Position numbers and translations under genes: made by a program
Source of the DNA: Methanomassiliicoccus sp. UBA345
Lineage (GTDB): Archaea > Thermoplasmatota > Thermoplasmata > Methanomassiliicoccales > Methanomassiliicoccaceae
DNA length: 37,823 nucleotides
Assembly (NCBI GenBank): GCA_002504525.1
Contig: DATD01000035.1
Coordinates: 136,267-174,089 of the forward strand
Direction of reading: 5' to 3'
Notes under the pieces: model-generated
What the model saw: the letters and a program-made list of their open reading frames with translations, nothing else
What the model was told of the DNA's origin: nothing
Databases searched by the model: none
Shown here: piece by piece, positions 31,111-37,823 of the stretch
Layout: each line of letters opens with the position of its first letter
How positions within the stretch are numbered: position 1 is the stretch's first letter

Positions 31111-32900
31111 TGTGCGGCATCGTAGGTTACACCGGCCAGCGGATGGCTGAGGACATCCTGCTGGATGGACTGAGGCGCTTGGAGTACCGCGGTTACGATT
31201 CGGTCGGCATAGCGATCGCATCGGATGGCCTGAAGGTGTTCAAGGACAAGGGCGAGATGTCCAAGATCGAGCCCACCATCCCGCGATGGGATGGTAGCAT
31301 GGGCATCGGGCACACCCGCTGGGCCACCTGTGGGAAGCCGTCCAAGGAGAACGCCCACCCCTTCGTCGATTGCACCGGACGCATCGCCCTGGTCCACAAC
31401 GGCATCATCGAGAACCACCTCGCGCTGAGGAAGGAGCTCGAGGACGAGGGCCACGTCTTTACCTCGGAAACAGACACCGAAGTGCTGGTCCATCTGATGG
31501 AGCGGTACTACGAGGGCGATGCCCATGCCGCCCTGGTGGCAGCGCTGGCCAAGGTGAAGGGCACCTATGCCGTGGCGGCCATGGTGGAGGGCGACGACCG
31601 CATCGTGGCGGCAAGGAAGGAGAATCCCCTGGTCATCGGCATGGGGGTGGGGGAGAACATGGTCGCGTCCGACGTGACGGCCGTGCTAAGCCTGACCAGC
31701 CGCGTGCTGTACATCATGGAGGGGGAGAGCGTCATCGTGACCGCCGGCGGCGTCACCATCTTCGACCGCCACGGCAGCCGCGTGGAGAGGCAGCCGACCA
31801 CCGTCACCTGGACGCTGGAGGATGCCGAGAAGGGCGGCTTCGAGCACTACATGCTCAAGGAGATCTATGAGCAGCCGACGGCCATCCACAACTGCCTGCT
31901 GGGCAGCCTGGACGAGATCGATTCCGGGGCCGTGATGCCGGACATCGACCTCAGCACGGTGAAGCTGGTGGCGTGCGGGACGTCCTACAATGCGGCGATG
32001 GTCGGCAAGTACATCATCGAATCGATGGCCCGGCTGCCCACCACCGTGGAGCTGGCGTCGGAGTACCGGTACTCCCCCGGAACTGGGGAGAGCCCCCTGA
32101 CCGTGCTGGTGACCCAGTCGGGAGAGACGGCTGACACCCTGGCCGCGGCCAGGGAGGCCCGCCAGAGGGGCTGCCGGACGCTTGCCATCACCAACGTGGT
32201 GGGAAGCACCATCTCGCGGGAGACCGACCATGTGTTCTACACCAACGCCGGTCCGGAGATCGGGGTGGCGGCCACCAAGACGTACATCACGCAGCTCATA
32301 TCCATGTACCTGCTGGGGCTGCGTCTGGGGACCATGAGGCAGACCCTGGACCGGACGGAGGTGAGGCATCTGTCCACCGAGCTGCGCACCATGCCCCGCC
32401 ATGTCAGCGGGGTGCTGGACCGGGCCTCCGAGATCGAGAAAGCGGTCGACATGCTGGTGCCGGCCCGGGACATATTCTACCTGGGCCGCAACATCAACTA
32501 CCCGACGATGCTGGAGGGCGCCCTCAAGCTCAAGGAGATATCTTACATCCACGCCGAAGGCTATGCGGCGGGAGAGCTCAAGCACGGCCCCCTGGCGCTG
32601 CTGGACGCCTCCACCCCGGTGGTGGCGGCGGCGGTGAACGACCACACCCGGGACAAGATGCTGGGCAACATCTCCGAGGTCGCGGCCAGAGATTCGCCGG
32701 TGCTCGGCATCGGCGTCGAGGGGGACCGGGAGCTGGCGGCCATCGTTGACGCCATGATAGGCATTCCCAAGGTCCCTTCGATCCTCAGCCCGGTCCCGCT
32801 GACCGTGGTGCTGCAGCTCATCGCCTACTATGTGGCGAGGAAGAAGGGCTGCTCCATCGACAAGCCGCGCAACCTGGCGAAGAGCGTCACGGTGGAGTGA
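31110..32900 (+). CDS. glmS: Glutamine-fructose-6-phosphate aminotransferase (isomerizing)
   Basis: This enzyme turns fructose 6-phosphate and glutamine into glucosamine 6-phosphate. The nucleophile cysteine is residue 2 (MCGIVGYTG), with glutaminase motifs GIGHTRWATCGKPSKENAHPF and NGIIENH. Two SIS domains follow, with ACGTSYNAAMVGKYIIE, LVTQSGETADTLAA and LGRNINYPTMLEGALKLKEISYIHAEGYAAGELKHGPLAL. It ends with KPRNLAKSVTVE, the canonical C-terminus. The length of 596 residues is normal. No glmS ribozyme is expected or seen. It is the second gene of a UDP-GlcNAc operon; a GlmM-type mutase is not in the window. Confidence 0.97.
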   Translation: MCGIVGYTGQRMAEDILLDGLRRLEYRGYDSVGIAIASDGLKVFKDKGEMSKIEPTIPRWDGSMGIGHTRWATCGKPSKENAHPFVDCTGRIALVHNGIIENHLALRKELEDEGHVFTSETDTEVLVHLMERYYEGDAHAALVAALAKVKGTYAVAAMVEGDDRIVAARKENPLVIGMGVGENMVASDVTAVLSLTSRVLYIMEGESVIVTAGGVTIFDRHGSRVERQPTTVTWTLEDAEKGGFEHYMLKEIYEQPTAIHNCLLGSLDEIDSGAVMPDIDLSTVKLVACGTSYNAAMVGKYIIESMARLPTTVELASEYRYSPGTGESPLTVLVTQSGETADTLAAAREARQRGCRTLAITNVVGSTISRETDHVFYTNAGPEIGVAATKTYITQLISMYLLGLRLGTMRQTLDRTEVRHLSTELRTMPRHVSGVLDRASEIEKAVDMLVPARDIFYLGRNINYPTMLEGALKLKEISYIHAEGYAAGELKHGPLALLDASTPVVAAAVNDHTRDKMLGNISEVAARDSPVLGIGVEGDRELAAIVDAMIGIPKVPSILSPVPLTVVLQLIAYYVARKKGCSIDKPRNLAKSVTVE

Positions 32901-32908
32901 TCACTCCA
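32893..32908. repeat. Palindrome joining the glmS and nuclease stop codons
   Basis: TGGAGTGATCACTCCA is a 16-base perfect palindrome made of the two convergent TGA stops, which abut with no spacer, and their preceding GAG codons. The same arms occur at 27615-27633. It may act as a compact bidirectional stop or RNA hairpin. Confidence 0.6.
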
Positions 32909-33884
32909 GGCGCTCCGGGCACCGCTCTCGGCGCGAGCAGGAGCGGCACTTGCCGGGCCGCTGGTGGTTGCGGTGCGCCGGCGCCCCGTCCAGATTCTCC
33001 TGCATATCTCCGAGCTTCGCCCGCAGGAGGGAGCGCAGCCGCTCGTCGAAGGGGATGACATCCTCCCTTCCGTCGTATCGGATGATGCCGTACGGGACCG
33101 CGCCCCGGTTCTCCTCCACCAGCTGGCAGTAGGCGGCGAGCTGAAGGATGTGGGAGAACAGCGGCCCGCGGGGAGTGCGGCCGGTCTTCACCTCCACTGG
33201 CACCAGGCCCTCGTCGGTCTCGAGAACGTAGTCGGGGCGGCCGGTGAGGCCGAGGTCGAGAGAGCGGAGCACCTCCCCCTGGCCGCTGCCCTCGCCGATG
33301 TAGGCGATGCCGTCCGATACCTTGGCCCTTCGCCTGGTCCTTCCCGCCCTTTCGGTCATGTGGTTCGAGACGTACAGCGAGAAGGACGCCATCAGGAGGA
33401 GCACTACCGACACCGCCTGGTATGCCACGACCTGATCATGGGTCACCTCGAACACCGGCACGGCGTTGAGCGAGGTCGCGATGCCCAGGATCGCGAACAT
33501 CGCTATCCCTCTCTCCCGGCCTTCCACCAGCGAGGGGTCGGGGGCGGAGGCCGAGCGGTACAGGATGATGGTTGCCAGTAATATCCATACCAGGGCCATG
33601 GCGCTCAGGACCTGGCCCCGCAGCACGGGATCTGAAGTGCTGAAATGGAACAAACCCAGTATGGCCAGGGCGGTGGCCAGGATCGAGATCCACACCGCCG
33701 CCCGCTCCAGGAGGCCGGCGTTCCTCTCCTCCAGTACGATGCTGCTCAGGCCATCGCCGAGCTCGGCATGCCGGGCGCTGCCCTTCGCCAATGCCTCGGA
33801 GCGGACCTCCGCCTCACGCCCCAGCTGCCAGCTGAGCGGACAGTAGCAATATCTTTCCAGGTCCGCGGCGGAGACGCTCCCCAT
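32901..33884 (-). CDS. Cas4/RecB-like PD-(D/E)XK nuclease with a four-helix membrane insertion
   Basis: This 327-residue protein has nuclease motifs at both ends of a membrane block. The N-terminus has YCYCPLSW (Cys13, Cys15) and the motif I histidine in KGSARHAEL (His39). Four hydrophobic segments follow (about 62-81, 92-113, 125-145, 150-173). The core resumes with GRPDYVLE (Asp218), VPVEVKTG (Glu231, Lys233) and QLAAYCQL (Gln248, Tyr252). The C-terminus has CRSCSRRERC (Cys313, 316, 322), which with an N-terminal Cys could hold an Fe-S cluster as in Cas4. A TATA-like block at 33903-33915 is about 25 bases before ATG 33884, so the longer GTG 33899 start is less likely. No CRISPR array or other cas gene is nearby. 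Confidence 0.85.
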   Translation of the reverse strand: MGSVSAADLERYCYCPLSWQLGREAEVRSEALAKGSARHAELGDGLSSIVLEERNAGLLERAAVWISILATALAILGLFHFSTSDPVLRGQVLSAMALVWILLATIILYRSASAPDPSLVEGRERGIAMFAILGIATSLNAVPVFEVTHDQVVAYQAVSVVLLLMASFSLYVSNHMTERAGRTRRRAKVSDGIAYIGEGSGQGEVLRSLDLGLTGRPDYVLETDEGLVPVEVKTGRTPRGPLFSHILQLAAYCQLVEENRGAVPYGIIRYDGREDVIPFDERLRSLLRAKLGDMQENLDGAPAHRNHQRPGKCRSCSRRERCPERLE

Positions 33885-33902
33885 TCTTACGACGAACACC
33901 GT

Positions 33903-33915
33903 TTATCTATTAATT
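33903..33915 (-). promoter_or_regulatory. TATA box of the Cas4-like gene
   Basis: On the minus strand AATTAATAGATAA is centred about 25 bases before ATG 33884, in the 45-base gap after the CDIN1-like gene. It indicates the nuclease gene has its own leaderless promoter. Confidence 0.45.
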
Positions 33916-33929
33916 ATGCCGCCAAACCA

Positions 33930-34733
33930 TCAGGCGGGGTGTACGGGGGGCAGCTCTTCCGGGCAGAAGTCCTCTCCGGCCTTCTTGCAGTTCAGGTCGC
34001 ACAGCGACGCGTCGATGATCTCGATGCCCGGCGGGCAGTCCAGGTTGTCCACGTGTCCGAACCAGTATACCACCACGCCGGGGCCGAACATCTCGACATA
34101 CTGGGCCAGCTGGCCGCGGATGTTCCGGTTGAACTCCACCCGATCGCCGAAGGACGCCTTGCTCTCTATCCAGTTGATGGTCCAGCCGTTCAGCCTGATC
34201 GGCTCGGCCAGAAGGCAGTCGGGGGTCTTCGAGTACTTGCCGCGGAGGTCTTCCTCGGTGCGGTACGTGAGCTCCTGCTCGTCCAGCCAGTCCTGGAGCT
34301 TTGCCTCGCCCCACTTGCCTCGCTTGTGCTGTACCTCGTTCCCTTCCGGGGAGTAGATGGTATCGGCCTCGGTGATCTCCGCGATCTCTTTCTTGAGGCG
34401 CGGATTATTGTTCGTCTCTGGCTCACGAACGTACTTCCAGAACTGCTTCTTGGAGAAGCCGTTCTCCTGGAAAAGGAGGAGACCGGTGAGGATGGGCGGG
34501 AAATGCCACCGCTGAGCTATGGACAAGAGACTGGAACCAGCCTTCCACTCCCTTAGCAGCCGAGGAGCGTTGCGCTTCACCACATGGTAGCGCTTGGTCG
34601 CGTCCCTCACCGTCCGCTGGGTGTAGATGACGTTCAGGAGCTCTTCGTCAAGGCCGGTCTCTTTCGCGAGTTTCTCAACATCGGAGTGATCGTTCAGCCT
34701 GTCATAAATGGCCTTGAACTCTTCATACTTCAT
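33930..34733 (-). CDS. CDIN1 (C15orf41)-like TPD-motif nuclease
   Basis: This 267-residue protein matches the TPD family of putative PD-(D/E)XK nucleases, whose human member CDIN1 is mutated in congenital dyserythropoietic anaemia. The N-terminal half is helical and HTH-like (VEKLAKETGLDEELLNVIYTQRTVRDA). The nuclease half has a GEAKLQDWLDEQ start, the name-giving TPD in YSKTPDCLL, and the catalytic-type WTINWIESKASFGD (Glu, Lys), then GQLAQYVEMFGPGVVVYWFG. The cysteine-rich end (DLNCKKAGEDFCPEELP) may bind a metal. The ATG at 34733 follows GCAGGAT. It is co-directional with the Cas4-like nuclease 45 bases downstream. Substrate unknown. Confidence 0.85.
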   Translation of the reverse strand: MKYEEFKAIYDRLNDHSDVEKLAKETGLDEELLNVIYTQRTVRDATKRYHVVKRNAPRLLREWKAGSSLLSIAQRWHFPPILTGLLLFQENGFSKKQFWKYVREPETNNNPRLKKEIAEITEADTIYSPEGNEVQHKRGKWGEAKLQDWLDEQELTYRTEEDLRGKYSKTPDCLLAEPIRLNGWTINWIESKASFGDRVEFNRNIRGQLAQYVEMFGPGVVVYWFGHVDNLDCPPGIEIIDASLCDLNCKKAGEDFCPEELPPVHPA

Positions 34734-34881
34734 AATAATCCTGCAATTGATTTTGCTTTTCCTAAATGTCCAACCTTATTATAACTGTTGCCGGACATCG
34801 GTCCGTTCTTACGTCGCATCGACCCCATATGGCCGTGTTAATGATTATGCTAGCAAGGCGATAGATTCTTTATCGAAGGGC

Positions 34882-35040
34882 TTGACACTTCCACGATTTC
34901 GGTCGCGGGGTTCTGAGGTCGTCGTCGCTCACGACGGAGCCTCCCGAGGGGCATCAATGCGCCCTTCGCATGCATCTCTGTCTGCATGCGATCGACCGAC
35001 GCTTTCCTCCAGAGAGGGACGCAACGCGATGTTGAACGAC
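34882..35040 (-). ncRNA. Candidate omega RNA (reRNA) overlapping the tnpB 3' end, copy B
   Basis: The region is equivalent to that of copy A. The internal hairpin at 34968-34989 has perfect arms GCATGCA/TGCATGC around an eight-base loop. The terminal hairpin at 34891-34908 reads CCGCGA-CCGAAA-TCGTGG on the minus strand, with one G-U pair. The predicted guide is the minus-strand sequence from 34881 downward. The 5' boundary is approximate. Confidence 0.5.
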
Positions 35041-35951
35041 GCGTTCGCGTCAGCGTGGTCAACGTGCCCGCAGTGCGGGCACGTGAAGTCCTTGCCGTTC
35101 CTGGCGCCCAGTAGACCGCAGCGTGAACACATCTGTGACGTGTACGCGGGATCGACGTAGGCTACCGAAACCCCGAGCAGCTTGGCCTTGTATTCTATCA
35201 TGAACTGCAATTGATAGAACGACCAACTGTGCAACGAGGGCCTGGACGATCTGGACTGGCGCGCGGTCGTTCGTATGTCGCTCAGCCTCTCCAATTTTAT
35301 ACCGCACGCTTGCTGAGCGGCTTCGTTCACTATTGCTCTTGATATTTTGTGATTGATATCCTTGATCTTGCGGCTCTCCTTGCGCTTTATCTTCTTCTTG
35401 GCCACTCTATGATGGCCTTTGATGTGCAGTCGCCTGCACATCTTGCTATACTTACGCCGGATGTGCGGCGCCTCCTTGCCGTACTTTTGCACCTTGCCGG
35501 TGGCCAGGTTCGCGACCACGGCGATGTGTCCTGTCGAGTTCAGATCGACACCGACCCACTGTTCTGCTTCTCTAACTGGAGGTTCGTTGATCGTCACGGC
35601 GACATGCGCGTACTCCTTGTCCAGTTCGACCTGGTTCACCTTCTCGAACTTCGGAAGATAGCTGATGTCGAGGCGAAGCTTGAGGCATGAGATGTACAGT
35701 TCCTTGCGGCCCTCATTGACTTTCACTGCCTGACCTGGCACTGTCAACTGGACACGACTAACCGTCCTGATGTTGGAGTTGTTGGAGTACTTCCTGAGCA
35801 CCTGGCAGGCGATGACCGATTTGAGACCAATGTGCTTGACGTCGGCCGAGCTACGAGAATGGTGCTCGACGGCGTACTCGGCGACCTTCCTGGCCTTCGT
35901 CAGCTCGGCGCTGAAGTCTCGTCCGTGCTTGATGTTGAAGGTCAGGAGCAT
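34929..35951 (-). CDS. tnpB: TnpB RNA-guided nuclease homologue, copy B
   Basis: This is a 340-residue TnpB. RuvC-I is WVGVDLNSTGHIAVVA, RuvC-II GIKLERLSD, and RuvC-III HADANASFNIA. The zinc ribbon is complete: CSRC followed by FTCPHCGH. The basic N-terminal and bridge regions (RRKYSKMCRRLHIKGHHRVAKKKIKRKESR) are as expected for RNA binding. It is clearly homologous to copy A over the full length but with many differences in the middle. Catalytic residues and zinc ligands are all present, so this is the better candidate for an active nuclease. Confidence 0.92.
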   Translation of the reverse strand: MLLTFNIKHGRDFSAELTKARKVAEYAVEHHSRSSADVKHIGLKSVIACQVLRKYSNNSNIRTVSRVQLTVPGQAVKVNEGRKELYISCLKLRLDISYLPKFEKVNQVELDKEYAHVAVTINEPPVREAEQWVGVDLNSTGHIAVVANLATGKVQKYGKEAPHIRRKYSKMCRRLHIKGHHRVAKKKIKRKESRKIKDINHKISRAIVNEAAQQACGIKLERLSDIRTTARQSRSSRPSLHSWSFYQLQFMIEYKAKLLGVSVAYVDPAYTSQMCSRCGLLGARNGKDFTCPHCGHVDHADANASFNIALRPSLEESVGRSHADRDACEGRIDAPREAPS

Positions 35952-36016
35952 CCGAACTCTTGATGAAATACTATTTCAAACGTGTTGCGGAGAGGTCATT
36001 GAAAGTACTCATGTCG

Positions 36017-36209
36017 CAATTCATCCCATGAATGAATTCGTGGGCTTTCTTGCTCTATATCATGTAAATTCCTCCGATTCCTAGTATACTGGACATTATG
36101 TTGTTATGACGTTATCTAAAAAGGTACTGATAATCCTGGACGATCACTATATTTGCAGAAGTCCATCGGTGCCATGGTGGAAGGTCGTTACGAGCGCCCT
36201 GTCCGCACC
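36017..36209. other. Non-coding gap between TnpB element B and the Fic gene
   Basis: No convincing frame. The sequence is more AT-rich than its surroundings and includes GAATTC near 36036-36041. I see no clear promoter on the plus strand; it is the 3' side of the Fic gene. Confidence 0.5.
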
Positions 36210-37508
36210 TCAGCCGCCCGTCTTCTCGACGAACAGCAGCCGCCTCTTGTCCTTGACCATGTCCAGGTTGCCCGTTTCGGCAAGGCCCAGCAGGTCCGTC
36301 CTGGCGGTTTGATACACAACATCGAACATGGTCGCGATCTCCTTGATGGCAACGGGTCTTCCGCTCTTTATCACATACTTCAAGATCTCTGCCTGGCGAG
36401 TGCTGATGCCCGGTAGGTCGGCTGCGATCCTGAACGCCTCCCGCTGTTCCTCCTGCTTCCGAAGGATGTATTCCCTCACGTCCTGAAGCGCCTTCTCCAT
36501 ACATTTGAAATTATAATCCAGGAAGTAGGTCAGGTCGTTATCGTCTGACTCCGTGTAGAGGTAGGCCATTCCGTATTTGCGCCTGGACTCCTTGATCGTC
36601 CGGGAGATCGCCATGTACTCGAACAGCCAATAATCGTTCTTCAAGGCATACCAGTAGAACAAGGCGCGTGCCAGTCTGCCATTGCCGTCCACGAACGGGT
36701 GTACGAACCCGATCATGAAGTGGATCGTGATCGCCTTTATCAGCGGGTGTATGAACTTTCCACTACTGTTGTTGGCGAAGTCGCACAGCTCTTGAAGGTA
36801 TATCTCGATCTTATTATGGTCTGGCGGGTAATGATACACTTTCTCGATATCGAGCGGGTCGCCAACCACGGTCTCATCGTCATCTCGGAACTGCCCCTCG
36901 TCCTCTGTCCGTTGTAGGGTGTCATGGGTAATGGTGCGGTGAAGTTCCTTGACGAGATCGATGGTCATCTCTTCGGACTTCAGCTCCTTGATCCTTTTCA
37001 TTGCCACATATGAATTGAGGATCATCTGCTCCGACACGTTCCGGGGGCTTCGCCGGGACTTCAGCATGTCCTTGGCCACCTTGGTCGTGGTCACCGCCCC
37101 CTCGATCTGGCTGGAAGCGATCGCTTCCTCCATCAATGAACTTACAATATATCGCTCCATCCTGCCGGAGGTCCTCAGGCCGGGGACGGGCGCCTCGACG
37201 GTCCCTCCCGCTCCCGAGTCCAGGATGTGCATGATCCTCATCACTTCATCAGTGATATTGTATTGGAGAGCCCATTCCTTGAATGGAATCCTCCTGGCCG
37301 AATTTCGCCTGGATAGCTTCATCAACGCCCACAGGACCTCATGATCTACCGGGACATCCCGGTATCTGAGCTCGTCCCAGTGTAGGTACGTTGCATTGTA
37401 CTTCTTGACCAGCTCAGCGACCTGTTCATCGGTCGAAGCAGAGATGATGATGTCGGACTTGTCTTCCATTATCCTATGCCACGGTCTTGGCTTCTCCGGC
37501 ATCTTCAT
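36210..37508 (-). CDS. Fic-domain protein (AMPylase type) with C-terminal winged helix
   Basis: Fic enzymes transfer AMP or related groups from nucleotides onto protein hydroxyls. The catalytic motif HPFVDGNGRLARALFYWYAL is complete. An inhibitory motif precedes it in the same chain, SSQIEG, fitting [S/T]xxxE[G/N], so this is a self-inhibited class II Fic and needs no separate antitoxin. The C-terminus is a winged helix-turn-helix (TRQAEILKYVIKSGRPVAIKEIATMFDVVYQTARTDLLGL), typical of Fic proteins that autoregulate. The length is 432 residues. ATG 37508 follows GGTGA; ATG 37502 is an alternative. Its target is unknown. Codon use is more mixed than in the neighbouring housekeeping genes, which would fit an acquired gene. 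Confidence 0.92.
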   Translation of the reverse strand: MKMPEKPRPWHRIMEDKSDIIISASTDEQVAELVKKYNATYLHWDELRYRDVPVDHEVLWALMKLSRRNSARRIPFKEWALQYNITDEVMRIMHILDSGAGGTVEAPVPGLRTSGRMERYIVSSLMEEAIASSQIEGAVTTTKVAKDMLKSRRSPRNVSEQMILNSYVAMKRIKELKSEEMTIDLVKELHRTITHDTLQRTEDEGQFRDDDETVVGDPLDIEKVYHYPPDHNKIEIYLQELCDFANNSSGKFIHPLIKAITIHFMIGFVHPFVDGNGRLARALFYWYALKNDYWLFEYMAISRTIKESRRKYGMAYLYTESDDNDLTYFLDYNFKCMEKALQDVREYILRKQEEQREAFRIAADLPGISTRQAEILKYVIKSGRPVAIKEIATMFDVVYQTARTDLLGLAETGNLDMVKDKRRLLFVEKTGG

Positions 37509-37623
37509 AAGGTCACCACTGTGGGCATAGGGGCCCAGGCAATAGGTAGCATTAAAACTATCTACTAATCTAGCAGAAATTAGCAGTAATTAGTACAAAG
37601 GAAAACCGCGGACCTACGATCGA

Positions 37624-37823
37624 ATGGATTTGCTGGAATCAATGAACGCTCGACGTCTGGCCCTCCTCAGGCACTGGCAGCTACATGGCGTCCTTCCTGG
37701 AGGGGCGTGTAGGTCGAGCGTTCTCAACCCGCATCAAGATGCTACGCAAGCGTTATTGTCACAGTATAAGCGGCAACGTAGGCTGGCGAGGATCGATGCT
37801 GATCCATTGCCAGGGGTGCGCAT
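37624..37823 (+). CDS. Possible start of a gene running off the right edge
   Basis: ATG 37624 opens a frame of 66 codons with no stop before the window ends. It begins MDLLESMNARRLALLRHWQ and later reads QALLSQYKRQRRLARIDADP. The arginine-rich composition is compatible with a nucleic-acid-binding protein, but nothing is recognised. The frame crosses the inverted repeat at 37644-37723, which argues against coding. There is no clear ribosome-binding site. Confidence 0.25.
   Translation, partial: MDLLESMNARRLALLRHWQLHGVLPGGACRSSVLNPHQDATQALLSQYKRQRRLARIDADPLPGVR
37644..37723. repeat. Inverted repeat with 11-base arms near the right edge
   Basis: GAACGCTCGAC at 37644-37654 is matched exactly by GTCGAGCGTTC at 37713-37723. 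Inside, CCCTCC (37661-37666) and GGAGGG (37699-37704) can pair next. The whole can fold into a long stem of about 80 bases, a candidate structured RNA, attenuator or mobile-element end. Confidence 0.45.

Larger units (their letters stand above)
34882..36016 (-). mobile_element. TnpB-only IS605/IS1341-type element, copy B
   Basis: Same end blocks as copy A: TTGACACT at the right end (34882) and GTACTCATGTCG at the left end (36005-36016). It contains one gene, tnpB, and no tnpA. The orientation is the same as copy A. It lies between the CDIN1-like gene and the Fic gene, 148 bases before the former and 193 bases after the latter's stop, so it interrupts no visible frame. Confidence 0.8.

Noticed and set aside
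31110..31150. A glmS ribozyme or riboswitch before glmS
   Set aside because: The glmS start overlaps the stop of the preceding gene, leaving no leader for such an element.
32901..36016. A CRISPR-Cas locus, suggested by the Cas4-like and TnpB genes
   Set aside because: No direct-repeat array, cas1, cas2 or effector gene is present anywhere in the window. TnpB here has IS605-type ends and the Cas4-like protein is membrane-inserted.
15441..36016. The two TnpB elements as ends of one composite transposon carrying 15.4-36 kb
   Set aside because: They are direct copies, clearly diverged, lack a transposase and enclose ordinary housekeeping genes, so common mobilisation is unlikely.
36210..37508. 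Fic gene as part of a two-gene toxin-antitoxin system
   Set aside because: The inhibitory SSQIEG motif is within the same protein and no small antitoxin gene is adjacent.

Overview
The window looks like archaeal chromosome of roughly 60% GC by eye. The evidence is a methanopterin-type GTP cyclohydrolase (MptA), an archaeal initiator tRNA-Met, archaeal-type phosphoglycolate phosphatase, AlaX and KaiC/GvpD-like ATPases, and TATA boxes 22-30 bases before start codons (leaderless mRNAs). Stops are overwhelmingly TGA and TAG is rare. A methanogen of the Thermoplasmata side (Methanomassiliicoccales-like) fits best. That assignment is inference; no methanogenesis or pyl genes lie in the window.

Layout, left to right. 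1-3.4 kb: 5' part of glutamine synthetase (minus), divergent from a NitT/TauT-type ABC importer (permease, ATPase, binding protein). 3.5-5.6 kb: AlaX-type editing hydrolase, a small Cys-rich protein and an Lrp/AsnC regulator. 5.7-10.5 kb: a bacterial-type AspRS convergent with gatCAB, together the tRNA-dependent Asn-tRNA(Asn) pathway. 10.6-14.5 kb: TPR protein, phosphoglycolate phosphatase, and a receiver-PAS-histidine kinase whose conserved C-terminus is interrupted by an in-frame TAG. 14.5-16.6 kb: mptA with a TnpB element (A) inserted just upstream of it. 16.6-18.8 kb: DUF362 ferredoxin-like protein, RNase HII, SCP2 protein. 18.9-22.8 kb: Bat-type HTH regulator and an OpuA-type compatible-solute ABC importer. 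23.2-27.6 kb: initiator tRNA, DUF1622 membrane protein, a glpABC operon and a four-Cys mini-protein. 27.6-29.7 kb: a two-gene GvpD/KaiC-like cluster with one intact and two degenerate P-loops. 29.9-32.9 kb: glmU-like and glmS genes for UDP-GlcNAc synthesis. 32.9-37.5 kb: a Cas4/RecB-like nuclease with four transmembrane helices inserted in the nuclease fold, a homologue of the human CDIN1 nuclease, a second TnpB element (B) and a Fic-domain protein. The last 300 bases hold an inverted repeat and an open frame running off the edge.

Points most worth following: the amber codon in the kinase gene (candidate pyrrolysine readthrough); the membrane-embedded Cas4-like nuclease next to the CDIN1 homologue; the paired TnpB elements, whose shared 3' region keeps two hairpins by G-U substitutions (candidate omega RNA); and the partly pseudo-ATPase GvpD-like pair.
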